A stretch of DNA of 64,000 bases, taken from contig CAJPFI010000018.1 of the NCBI GenBank assembly GCA_905339295.1, positions 62,001-126,000 on the forward strand, given 5' to 3'. The DNA comes from Burkholderiales bacterium. Its GTDB lineage: Bacteria; Pseudomonadota; Gammaproteobacteria; Burkholderiales; Casimicrobiaceae. Positions 48,264-56,148 of the stretch are shown one piece after another; within the stretch, counting starts at the first letter, position 1; every line of letters begins with the position of its first letter. The notes under the pieces were generated by a model. The model was given only the letters and a program-made list of their open reading frames with translations, did no database searches and was not told the DNA's origin. A program made the position numbers and the translations under genes.

Positions 48264-48374
48264 ATGGATTCCCGCGCGACCCCGGTCTCCCCGGTCCGCC
48301 CCCGCCGTGCGGCGGGCGGCGGGCGCGCGTTCGCGCCCGGCGCGACGAAAGCGACGGCCATCAAGACGACCTGA
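48264..48374 (+). CDS. Candidate leader peptide upstream of asd (Thr/Lys/Ile-rich end)
   Basis: A 36-codon reading frame that starts right after the predicted promoter and stops 82 bases before asd. The first 27 residues are Arg/Pro/Ala-rich and unremarkable. The last nine are TKATAIKTT: four Thr, two Lys and one Ile, products of the aspartate pathway that asd feeds. Hairpins follow at 48402-48418, with an alternative pairing of 48388-48407 to 48434-48444 that reaches the asd ribosome site. This is the layout expected of an attenuation leader. No similar published case is known to me for this gene. Translation is not proven. Confidence 0.4.
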   Translation: MDSRATPVSPVRPRRAAGGGRAFAPGATKATAIKTT

Positions 48375-48387
48375 CCGGTCTGGCTTC

Positions 48388-48446
48388 GCCACCGCTACCG
48401 TCCCCGCGAGCGGCGGGGATGCCGAAGACAACGGCGGGGGTGGCAG
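48388..48446 (+). promoter_or_regulatory. Possible attenuator hairpins before asd
   Basis: CCCCGC (48402-48407) pairs with GCGGGG (48413-48418). The later GCGGGGGTGGC (48434-48444) can instead pair with CCCCGC and GCCACC upstream, hiding the ribosome site. There is no T-tract, so any control would act more on translation than on termination. Confidence 0.3.
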
Positions 48447-48455
48447 GTGAACATC

Positions 48456-49631
48456 ATGCGTGTCGGATTCGTCGGTTGGCGCGGCATGGTCGGATCGGTG
48501 CTTCTGCAGCGGATGCAGGAGGAGCGCGACTTCGACCACGTCGACCCGGTCTTCTTCTCCACGTCCCGCGCGGGCGGCGCCGGGCCGCCGATCGGCACGG
48601 CCGACGTGCCGCTGCGCGACGCGAACGATCCGAAGGCGTTCGCGGGCCTCGATGCGATCGTCACCTGCCAGGGTGGCGACTGGACCCACGCGATGCATCC
48701 GGCGCTGCGCGCCGCAGGCTGGTCCGGCCACTGGATCGACGCGGCCTCCGCGCTGCGGATGAACGACGACGCGGTCATCATCCTCGATCCGCTGAACCGC
48801 GGCGTCATCGACGAGGCGCGGGCGCGCGGCGCGAAGGACTGGATCGGCGGCAACTGCACGGTCAGCCTGATGATGATGGCATTCGCGGGGCTGCTCGAAC
48901 GCGACCTCGTCGAGTGGATGACCTGCATGACCTACCAGGCGGCGTCGGGCGCGGGCGCGCAGAACATGCGCGAGCTCCTCGCGCAGATGGGCGAGGCGCA
49001 TCTCGCGGCGAAGGCGCTGCTCGAGTCGCCCGGCGCGTCGATCCTCGACATCGACCGGGAGGTCGCCGGCATCCTGCGCGACGAGCGCTTCCCGACCGAG
49101 CACTTCGGCGTTCCGCTCGCGGGGAGCCTGATCCCCTGGATCGACAAGGATCTCGGCAACGGCATGAGCCGCGAGGAGTGGAAGGGCAGCGCCGAGCTCA
49201 ACAAGATTCTCGGAAGGGGTGTGGTCCCCCCGGAGCACGCTGCGCGTGCATCCCCCCAGGGAGGACCGCGCCCGCCGGGCGCGGCGAAGCCGCCGATTCC
49301 GGTCGAGTCGATCTGCGTGCGCATCGGGGCGATGCGCTGCCACTCGCAGGCGGTCACGATCAAGCTCACCGAGGACCTGCCGCAGGCGGAGATCGAGTCG
49401 CTGATCGCCGGCGCGAACGAGTGGGTGCGGCTCGTCCCCAATACGCGCGACGCGAGCATCCGGCACCTGACCCCGGCCGCGGTCACCGGCAAGCTCGAGA
49501 TCGCCGTGGGCCGCGTGCGCAAGCTCGCGCTGGGACCCGGGTACGTCGGTGCCTTCACCGTCGGCGACCAGCTCCTGTGGGGCGCCGCGGAGCCGCTGCG
49601 GCGCATGCTGCGGATCCTGGTCGGTCGTTAG
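48456..49631 (+). CDS. asd: Aspartate-semialdehyde dehydrogenase, with in-frame repeat insert
   Basis: Reduces aspartyl phosphate to the semialdehyde, the branch point to Lys, Thr, Met and Ile and to diaminopimelate. It has MRVGFVGWRGMVGSVLLQRM, catalytic Cys 134 in GGNCTVSLMM and RIGAMRCHSQAVTIKL. At 391 residues it is about 20-25 longer than usual. The extra part is at residues 254-278, between KILGRG and IPVESICVRIG, where other Asd proteins have only a few residues. That stretch is encoded by a GC-rich repeat found elsewhere in the window. Flanking motifs are intact, so the enzyme is probably active. Confidence 0.95.
   Translation: MRVGFVGWRGMVGSVLLQRMQEERDFDHVDPVFFSTSRAGGAGPPIGTADVPLRDANDPKAFAGLDAIVTCQGGDWTHAMHPALRAAGWSGHWIDAASALRMNDDAVIILDPLNRGVIDEARARGAKDWIGGNCTVSLMMMAFAGLLERDLVEWMTCMTYQAASGAGAQNMRELLAQMGEAHLAAKALLESPGASILDIDREVAGILRDERFPTEHFGVPLAGSLIPWIDKDLGNGMSREEWKGSAELNKILGRGVVPPEHAARASPQGGPRPPGAAKPPIPVESICVRIGAMRCHSQAVTIKLTEDLPQAEIESLIAGANEWVRLVPNTRDASIRHLTPAAVTGKLEIAVGRVRKLALGPGYVGAFTVGDQLLWGAAEPLRRMLRILVGR
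49217..49293 (+). repeat. GC-rich repeat element (copy B) inserted in asd
   Basis: T-C6, 19 bases, T-C6, then a G-rich run, as in copy A at 14170-14208: 32 of 39 positions equal by hand alignment (49225-49263). The frame is kept. It encodes a Pro/Ala/Gly-rich loop. Confidence 0.6.
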
Positions 49632-49962
49632 CCCCGCGCCGCGGTCGCGCCGCCGCGCAGCACGCCGGCACGACGGCGCGAATGCGTCCGCCGCGGCGGA
49701 CGCGCGGCAACACGAAAGCAACAGCCTTCGACCTGCCCCGGATCGCCGCGTCCAGGGGCACACCGGGCCACAACATCTTGTGGACCGGGGCAACCCGCGC
49801 CCTAGCGATGGAGCCGCGGCGCGTACGACGCCGGCATGAAGCTTGCCATGGCGCGCCGGCAGACTCGGGAGAAAAGCAAGCTAATACTGAGGTTTAGCTT
49901 GCGTCGCTAAATCCATGATGTTATGTTTGCTTGAGGCATTGCGCATTCGGCGAGGGGACGGC
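49632..49962. other. 331-base intergenic region upstream of fimV
   Basis: Two features stand out. At 49709-49730 the sequence CGGCAACACGAAAGCAACAGCC resembles the end of the asd leader frame. At 49876-49902 an AT-rich hairpin (9-bp arms GCAAGCTAA and TTAGCTTGC, 9-base loop) lies just before fimV. A 71-codon frame (49682-49897) spans both but has no recognisable product. No terminator with a T-tract follows asd. Confidence 0.5.
49876..49902 (+). promoter_or_regulatory. AT-rich hairpin upstream of fimV
   Basis: GCAAGCTAA (49876-49884) and TTAGCTTGC (49894-49902) are perfect inverted arms around a 9-base loop, 60 bases before the fimV start. Possible operator or leader hairpin. Confidence 0.4.
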
Positions 49963-52557
49963 ATGCGTGCGAAATCGGTCTTCGAACTGACGCTGTTGGC
50001 GGCGGCCCTGGTGTTCTCGGGCGCCGTGCAGGCACTGGGTCTCGGCCGCCTCACGGTCGAGTCGGGCCTGGGCCAACCGCTGTCGGCGCGAATCGATCTC
50101 ACGTCGGCGTCGCGGGACGAACTGGACACGCTGACCGCGCGCGTCGCCGATCCGTCGCTGTATCGCCAGAACAACCTGCAGTTCCAGGCGGTGCTCGCGC
50201 GCACGCGCGTCACCGTCGAGCAAGGCCCTTCCGGCGCGTTCCTGCGCGTAACGTCGCCGGTGTCGGTGAACGAGCCGTACCTCGACCTGCTGGTCGAGGT
50301 GAGCTGGGCGTCGGGCCGCGTCGTGCGCAGCTACACGTTCCTGCTCGATCCGCCCGGCGTCAGCGTGCAGGCGCCGGTCGATCCGGTCCCGCCGGCGCGC
50401 GCGGCGCGCACCGCGCCCGCGACCGCGCCGGCGGCACCCGTCGGCACGACGCAACCCGCGCTGCAGCCGGGCGAGGCCTATACCGTCAGGCGCGGCGACA
50501 CGCTGTCGAAGATCGCGACCGAGACGAAGCCTGCGTCGGTCACGCTCGACCAGATGCTCGTCGCGTTGTTCAGGAGCAACGCCGGCGCGTTCGATGGCAA
50601 CAACATGAACCGGCTGCGCAGCGGGGCGATCATCACGGTGCCCTCGGCCGGCGAAGCGACGGCAACGCCCGCGCAGGAAGCGACTCGCGTCGTTCGCGTG
50701 CAGGCCTCCGACTGGCGCGGCTATCGCGACCGCGTGGCCGCGGCGGCGCCGATGGCCGAAGGAACGGCGGGCCGCGCGGCGGCGGGACGCATCGGCGCGG
50801 CGGTCGAGGAGCGCACGCCGGACGCGCGGCCGGGCGGCGACCAGCTGCGCGTGTCGCGCGAGGCGGGCAGGGGCGCCGGCACCGCGGCCGAGGACGCGGT
50901 GGCGCGCGACCAGCAGTTGCGCGACGCGCAGATGCGCATCGCTTCGCTCGAGAAGACCATCGCCGACCTGCAGAAGGCCGTGCAGCTCAGGAGCGCGACG
51001 ATGGCGCAGGTCCAGGCGCAGGCCGAGACCGCGGCGGGCAAGGGCGCTGCGGCGCCGACGCCTGCTCCCGCGTCGACCGTACCCGCCCCGACCGCACCCG
51101 CCACGACATCGCCCGCCGCGACAGCGCCCGCGCCCGCGATGAAGGCGCCCGAACCGGCCGTGCCGGCGCCGGTCATGCAAGCCGAGCCCGCGAAGGCGGA
51201 ACCGCCGAAGGCCGCCCCGCCGCCGGTGGCCGAGGCGCCGAAGTCGATCCCGAAGTCCGCGCCGAAGGCGGAGCCGCCGAAGTCTCCGCCGGGCTTCTTC
51301 GAGGACCTGTTCGCCAACACGCCGACGTGGGCGATCGGCGGCGGCGCGCTGGCGATCCTCGCCGGCATCGCGGCGATCGCCGCGATGCGCCGGCGCAAGA
51401 CGACGAAGTTCGAGGACAGCATCATCTCGGGCACCGACATCAAGACCAACACGGTGTTCGGCTCGACCGGCGGCGGCGTCGTCAACACCGGTGACAATTC
51501 GCTCGCGAGCGATTTCAGCCGAGAGGGCCTGGGCAACATCGACACCGACGAGGTCGACCCGATCGCCGAAGCGGAGGTCTACCTCGCCTACGGACGCGAC
51601 GCGCAGGCCGAGGAGATCCTGAAGGATGCGCTCAAGAAGGACCCGCAGCGCCAGGAGATCTACCTGAAGCTGCTCGAGATCCACGCGCAGCACAACAAGC
51701 CGTCGGCGTTCGAGACCGTCGCATCCGAGCTCTACGCGGTGTCGCAGGGACAGGGCGAGGTGTGGCACAAGGCCGTCGCGCTCGGACGCCAGCTCGATCC
51801 CGCGAATCCGATGTTCGCCGACGGCGGCGCGCCCGCTGCGCGGCCCGCGCGCGCCGAAAGCGACACGCTGGCCGTGGGCGGCGACTACAAGCCCGACACG
51901 TCGAAGGCGGACAAGGGCTTCGACATGGGTCTCGACGAGGAAATCTCGCTCGCGCCGACGTCGGGTGCCGTGTCGCGGGCGCCGGCCGACGCGTTCGGCG
52001 AGGACACCGTGATCCGTCGCGAGTCGCCCGCGCAGGCGTCGACGGCGGCGGGCATCGCGGCGACGGCGGCGGGCGCGATGGCAGGCGCGGCGAAGTCCGC
52101 GACCGGCGGCGCGCAGGTCCGCGGTCCCGGCGAGAGCGTCGAGCCGGCCGGTCACTCGGTCGCGGACACGGTCAGGGTCGCGGCGGAGAAGTTCGATCTC
52201 GATTTCCACCTGGACGAGTCCGACAAGCCGGCGCCGATGAGACCGAAGCCCGAGGCGGCGCTCGCGGCGGCCGGCGCGGCAGGCGCGCCCGCGGACAAGC
52301 TCGCGCGTCCCGCGGCTGCGCTCGAGCTCGACAAGCTCGACCTGTCGTTCGACCCGGACAAGGCGACCTTCGAGGATCCGACGCCGTCGGTACTCGACGG
52401 CCAGTGGCACGACGCGGCGACCAAGCTCGACCTCGCGAAGGCCTACCAGGAGATGGGCGACGTCGAGGGCGCGCGCGAGATCCTGCAGGAAGTGCTGCAC
52501 GAAGGCGACGACGAGCAGAAGAAGGAGGCGCAGTCGATCCTCGGCAAGCTCGGCTGA
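49963..52557 (+). CDS. fimV: FimV-type pilus assembly/polar hub protein
   Basis: A large envelope protein that organises the cell pole and supports type IV pili. The 864-residue protein has a signal peptide (LLAAALVFSGAVQA, cleaved before LGLGRL), an N-terminal domain GLGRLTVESGLGQPLSARID, a LysM motif at about 168-215 (YTVRRGDTLSKIATE), a coiled coil near 310-350, a long Pro/Ala-rich stretch, one membrane helix at about 455-475, and cytoplasmic TPR-like repeats ending in the FimV C-terminal domain (KLDLAKAYQEMGDVEGAREIL). The start at 49963 follows GAGGGGA; 49915 is a rejected earlier ATG. Confidence 0.92.
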   Translation: MRAKSVFELTLLAAALVFSGAVQALGLGRLTVESGLGQPLSARIDLTSASRDELDTLTARVADPSLYRQNNLQFQAVLARTRVTVEQGPSGAFLRVTSPVSVNEPYLDLLVEVSWASGRVVRSYTFLLDPPGVSVQAPVDPVPPARAARTAPATAPAAPVGTTQPALQPGEAYTVRRGDTLSKIATETKPASVTLDQMLVALFRSNAGAFDGNNMNRLRSGAIITVPSAGEATATPAQEATRVVRVQASDWRGYRDRVAAAAPMAEGTAGRAAAGRIGAAVEERTPDARPGGDQLRVSREAGRGAGTAAEDAVARDQQLRDAQMRIASLEKTIADLQKAVQLRSATMAQVQAQAETAAGKGAAAPTPAPASTVPAPTAPATTSPAATAPAPAMKAPEPAVPAPVMQAEPAKAEPPKAAPPPVAEAPKSIPKSAPKAEPPKSPPGFFEDLFANTPTWAIGGGALAILAGIAAIAAMRRRKTTKFEDSIISGTDIKTNTVFGSTGGGVVNTGDNSLASDFSREGLGNIDTDEVDPIAEAEVYLAYGRDAQAEEILKDALKKDPQRQEIYLKLLEIHAQHNKPSAFETVASELYAVSQGQGEVWHKAVALGRQLDPANPMFADGGAPAARPARAESDTLAVGGDYKPDTSKADKGFDMGLDEEISLAPTSGAVSRAPADAFGEDTVIRRESPAQASTAAGIAATAAGAMAGAAKSATGGAQVRGPGESVEPAGHSVADTVRVAAEKFDLDFHLDESDKPAPMRPKPEAALAAAGAAGAPADKLARPAAALELDKLDLSFDPDKATFEDPTPSVLDGQWHDAATKLDLAKAYQEMGDVEGAREILQEVLHEGDDEQKKEAQSILGKLG

Positions 52558-52859
52558 TCGCCCGCGTACGCGTCGCGGACGGCGGACCTTCGGGTCCGCC
52601 GTTTTCGTTGGCGACCGGCGGCGGGATGGCCGCCGGCGAAGGACGCCGGGACGCGCCCGTTCGCGCGCCTCGGCGACGCGCGCGTCCGGCAGCTCATGCA
52701 CTCGATGGTCGTGGCGGCGGGAGTCCTGCTCGCCTGATCCGGCTTACCATGTGGCCTCGGCGACTCGCCGCCGCGCGCACCGCGAACCCGAGGATGGTTT
52801 ACTTGCGAGCCCGAACGCGACCATCGACCGCGCCCACCCGCCTTCCCGAGGAGATCGAT
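52558..52859. other. 302-base gap between fimV and the TTT operon
   Basis: After the fimV terminator I see no gene. A frame ending RVRQLMHSMVVAAGVLLA before a TGA at 52736 could be the tail of a lost gene, but the evidence is weak. GAGGAGATC at 52849-52857 serves the next gene. The promoter is not obvious. Confidence 0.4.
52579..52608 (+). terminator. Terminator of fimV
   Basis: ACGGCGGACC-TTCG-GGTCCGCCGT, a perfect 10-bp stem with a TTCG tetraloop, followed by TTTCGTT, 21 bases after the stop. Confidence 0.8.
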
Positions 52860-53825
52860 ATGTCCGACCGCCACTCCCATCGCCCGACGCGCCGATCGCT
52901 GCTGATCGCCGGAGCCACGCTCGCGCTGGCGCCGCGCCTCGCGCTGTCGCAGGACAGGTATCCGTCGCGCCCGGTGGAATTCATCGTCCCCTGGGGGGCC
53001 GGCGGCGGCGCCGACCAGCTCGCGCGCCGCACGGGCAAGCTGCTCGAGGCCGAGCTCAACGTCTCGGTCCCGATCCTCAACGTCCCCGGCGCCACCGGCA
53101 ACACCGGAATGGCGAAGCTCCTGGCGGCCGCCCCCGACGGCCATTCGATGGCGGTCTTCATCGCCGACACGCTGGCCACGCTCGCCGGCGGCAAGGGGCG
53201 CTACAAGCTCGCCGACATCGTGCCGCTCGCGGTGATGATCCGCCAGCCCTCGGGGCTTTTCGTGAAGGCCGACGCGAAGTGGAAGACCTTCGACGACCTG
53301 CTGGCCGACTCGAGGAACGGCGAGATCAAGGTCGGCATCACGGGCTTCGGCAGCGCCGACGAGATGCACGTCGTGAAATTCAACGAGAAGGGATCGAAGT
53401 TCCGCCCGGTGCCATTCGCGGCCCCCGGGGAGCGCTATTCCTCGGTGCTCGGCGGCCATGCCGACGTGCTGATCGAGCAGGCGGGCGACGTGAAGTCGTT
53501 CCTCGACTCGAAGCAGATGCGGCCGATCCTGTTCTTCGCCGACCAGCCGCAGGTCGGCCACGAGAGCATCGCGCTCGCGAACAGGTACGGCGTCACGCTG
53601 GCGATCAGCCAGTTCCGCGCCATCGTGATGCGCGCCGGCACCGATCCCGCCCATGTGAAGGCGATGTCCGCGGCCCTCGACAAGGTGGCGCGCTCGGAGG
53701 ACTTCAGGAAGTTCCTCATGGACGAGCTCGCCTTCGCCGACAGCTACATCCCCTCGGACAAGGCCGGCCCCTTCATCGCCGAACAGCTGCAGCTGATCGA
53801 GGTGAACCAGCCGAAGAAATCCTAG
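52860..53825 (+). CDS. tctC: Tripartite tricarboxylate transporter substrate-binding protein
   Basis: The periplasmic binding protein of a TTT system, 321 residues. The leader is of twin-arginine style (PTRRSLLIAGATLALAPRLALS) before YPSRPVEFIVPWGAGGGADQ, the family opening. NVPGATGNTGMAKLLAAAPDG and GITGFGSADEMHVVKF form the ligand pocket. The acidic ligand is unknown. It is followed by tctB and tctA in the usual C-B-A order, so the transporter is complete. It differs from the orphan at 10.1 kb. Confidence 0.9.
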   Translation: MSDRHSHRPTRRSLLIAGATLALAPRLALSQDRYPSRPVEFIVPWGAGGGADQLARRTGKLLEAELNVSVPILNVPGATGNTGMAKLLAAAPDGHSMAVFIADTLATLAGGKGRYKLADIVPLAVMIRQPSGLFVKADAKWKTFDDLLADSRNGEIKVGITGFGSADEMHVVKFNEKGSKFRPVPFAAPGERYSSVLGGHADVLIEQAGDVKSFLDSKQMRPILFFADQPQVGHESIALANRYGVTLAISQFRAIVMRAGTDPAHVKAMSAALDKVARSEDFRKFLMDELAFADSYIPSDKAGPFIAEQLQLIEVNQPKKS

Positions 53826-53840
53826 GGCGCGGATCGCGGC

Positions 53841-54410
53841 ATGAACGGCAGGCTGCGACAGGTGCTGCCGCACGGCGTGATGCTCGCCGCGTCCGTGCTG
53901 CTCTACTGGGCGGCGACGGGCATCGACGCCGACACCGGGGGCCGGATCGGCCCTGCGGCGTGGCCCAAGGCGATCATCGTCGTCCTGGGCGTGCTGTGCA
54001 TCTGGGAAATCGTGAAGCGGCTGACGGCGGGATCGGCGCCCGCGGCACGGGGACTGGTCAACGCACTGAGCCACAACCCCGCCGAAGTCGCGGCCGGCAT
54101 CGAAGCCGGGAGCGCGCCTGCGCCGGACGCGGAGCACCCGCGCAAGCTTGCCGCGGGCATCGCGCTGGTGGCGGCGTACGTCGTGGCGGTGTCGTGGACG
54201 GGATTCTTCGTCGCCACCGTCCTCTTCCTCGCGATCTTCCCCTGGGTGGGCGGGCTGCGCCGCCCGGTGCTGGCCGCGTTGCTGGGGCTCTCCGGCAGCC
54301 TCGTCCTGATCGTGGTGTTCATGCGCGTCGCCTACATCTCGCTGCCGCTGGGCGAAGGACCGTTCCGCGCGCTCTCGCTCGCGCTGCTGCGCGCGATCGG
54401 CGTGACCTGA
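53841..54410 (+). CDS. tctB: Tripartite tricarboxylate transporter small membrane subunit
   Basis: The small membrane protein of the TTT system, 189 residues with four hydrophobic segments. The first is VMLAASVLLYWAATGI, followed by IGPAAWPKAIIVVLGVLCIWEI. The last pair reads ALVAAYVVAVSWTGFFVATVLFLAIFPWV and GLSGSLVLIVVFMRVAYISLPLG. The middle loop (residues 60-105) is polar. It starts 15 bases after tctC and stops 10 bases before tctA. Confidence 0.88.
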   Translation: MNGRLRQVLPHGVMLAASVLLYWAATGIDADTGGRIGPAAWPKAIIVVLGVLCIWEIVKRLTAGSAPAARGLVNALSHNPAEVAAGIEAGSAPAPDAEHPRKLAAGIALVAAYVVAVSWTGFFVATVLFLAIFPWVGGLRRPVLAALLGLSGSLVLIVVFMRVAYISLPLGEGPFRALSLALLRAIGVT

Positions 54411-54420
54411 CGTCCGTGCC

Positions 54421-55935
54421 GTGGAGGTCCTGACGCACCTCGCGGGGGGATTCGCCGCGATCCTCACGCCGGTCAACCTGCTGGTGCTCGCGATCGGCCT
54501 GGTCCTGGGCATGCTGGTGGCCGTGCTTCCGGGGCTCACGCTCGTCATGGGCGTCGTGCTGGCGTTGCCGTTCACCTACAAGATGGGCGTGGCCCCGGCC
54601 CTGATCCTGCTCACCGCGATGTACATCGCCGGCACCTACGGCGGCGCGATCACCGCGATCCTCTTCCGCATTCCCGGCGAGCCGATGGACGTGCCGTTGC
54701 TGTGGGACGGCTACGAGATGACGCGTCAGGGGCGCACGGCCCTGGCGCTCGGCTGGTCGCTGGTGGCGGCGTTCGTGGGCGGCATCGTCTCCGCGATCGT
54801 GATGGTGCTGCTGGCACGCCCGGTGGCGAGCATCGCGCTCAGCTTCTCCTCGCCCGAATTCTTCGCGATCGTGTTCTTCGGCCTGGCGAGCGTGGTGACG
54901 CTGTCGGGCGCTTCGCTCGTCAACTCGCTCATCAGCCTGTGCCTGGGGCTGCTCGTCGCCTCGGTCGGCGTCGACTCGATCTACGGCGCCGAGCGCTTTG
55001 CCTTCGGCGTGCCCTTCCTGCTGGACGGCATCGAGTTCCTGCTGGTGATGGTGGGCGCCTACGGCATCGGCGAGGTGCTCACGCGCATGAACGCCGGCTT
55101 CCCGGGCGGGGCGCCCGCCGCGCCGGACGGCGAGCCGCGCTTCCGCACCGCCTTCCCGAGGCTCTCCGAGATCCTGGCCATGAAGGCCACCTTCGCGCGT
55201 GCGACGATCTCCGGCATCTTCGTGGGCATCGTGCCCGGCGCCGGCGCCACCGTCTCCTCCTTCGTCGCCTACGGACTCGAGCACCAGTACGGCAGGAACG
55301 GCAGGTTGCTGGGCACCGGGGCGCCCGAGGGCATCGTCGCGGCCAAGTCCGCCGCCACCGCCTCGGTGGGCGGGGCCTTCGTGCCGCTGCTCGCCATGGG
55401 CATTCCCGGCAGCGGGGCCACGGCCATCATCCTCGCCGCCTTCCTGCTGCACGGCATCCAGCCCGGCCCGCAGGTGTTCGTGAGCAGCCCGCTGCTCGTC
55501 AACACCGTCTTCGCGACGGTGTTCGCGGGCGTGATCGGCATGTGCGTCCTCGGCTACTTCGCGATCAGGCCGCTGTGCAAGGTGCTCGACGCCCCCGAGG
55601 CCATCGTCTCGGCCTTCGTCGTGGTGTTCTGCTTCGTGGGCGCCTTCGCGCAACGCAACAACGTCTCCGACCTCTACGTGATCGCCATTTTCGGCGTGCT
55701 CGGCTACCTATTCGAGCGCTTCCGCTTCCCGCTCGCCCCGCTGGTGCTGGGCACGATCCTCGGGCCGCTCGCGGAGGGCAACTTCATGACGACGATGGTG
55801 AGCTTCGACAACGACTGGACGGTGTTCTTCACCCGGCCCATCAGCGGCAGCATCCTCGCGCTGTCGGCGGCCGGACTCCTGTGGCCCGTCGCCCGCGCGC
55901 TGCGGGCGCGCCTGCGCAAGGAATCGCCCCGCTGA
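54421..55935 (+). CDS. tctA: Tripartite tricarboxylate transporter large membrane subunit
   Basis: The main transport subunit, 504 residues with about eleven membrane segments. Family text includes GLVLGMLVAVLPGLTLVMGV near the start, YGGAITAILFRIPGEPMDVP, and the GIVPGAGATVSSFVAYGLE loop with the signature PGAGAT. The GTG start is used. It ends a three-gene operon. It most likely drives cation-coupled uptake of an organic acid. Confidence 0.9.
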   Translation: MEVLTHLAGGFAAILTPVNLLVLAIGLVLGMLVAVLPGLTLVMGVVLALPFTYKMGVAPALILLTAMYIAGTYGGAITAILFRIPGEPMDVPLLWDGYEMTRQGRTALALGWSLVAAFVGGIVSAIVMVLLARPVASIALSFSSPEFFAIVFFGLASVVTLSGASLVNSLISLCLGLLVASVGVDSIYGAERFAFGVPFLLDGIEFLLVMVGAYGIGEVLTRMNAGFPGGAPAAPDGEPRFRTAFPRLSEILAMKATFARATISGIFVGIVPGAGATVSSFVAYGLEHQYGRNGRLLGTGAPEGIVAAKSAATASVGGAFVPLLAMGIPGSGATAIILAAFLLHGIQPGPQVFVSSPLLVNTVFATVFAGVIGMCVLGYFAIRPLCKVLDAPEAIVSAFVVVFCFVGAFAQRNNVSDLYVIAIFGVLGYLFERFRFPLAPLVLGTILGPLAEGNFMTTMVSFDNDWTVFFTRPISGSILALSAAGLLWPVARALRARLRKESPR

Positions 55936-56148
55936 CGGATCCGGGCCCCGACCCCTCCTCGCCCGCCGCGGCGCTCGTCCCGGGACTCGTGGCGATCGCC
56001 TGCGCCACGCCCGGGATCGCCGACGGCCGTGTCAGGCGCGCGCGGACGACCCGGCGGCGCGCGACATCGGCATCGGCGACACCGGCGACCAGGTGCGCGG
56101 AACCGTCGCGGGACCCTAGGGCCGCGCCGGAGGCGGTCCGGCCCGCGC

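Noticed and set aside
49682-49897. A 71-codon frame upstream of fimV
   Set aside because: It has an in-frame ATG and a TKATA stretch, but no ribosome site or recognisable product. It is kept only as part of the finding on repeated leader-like sequence.
52616-52738. Possible gene remnant ending RVRQLMHSMVVAAGVLLA after fimV
   Set aside because: Too short to identify and no start. Mentioned in the gap entry only.
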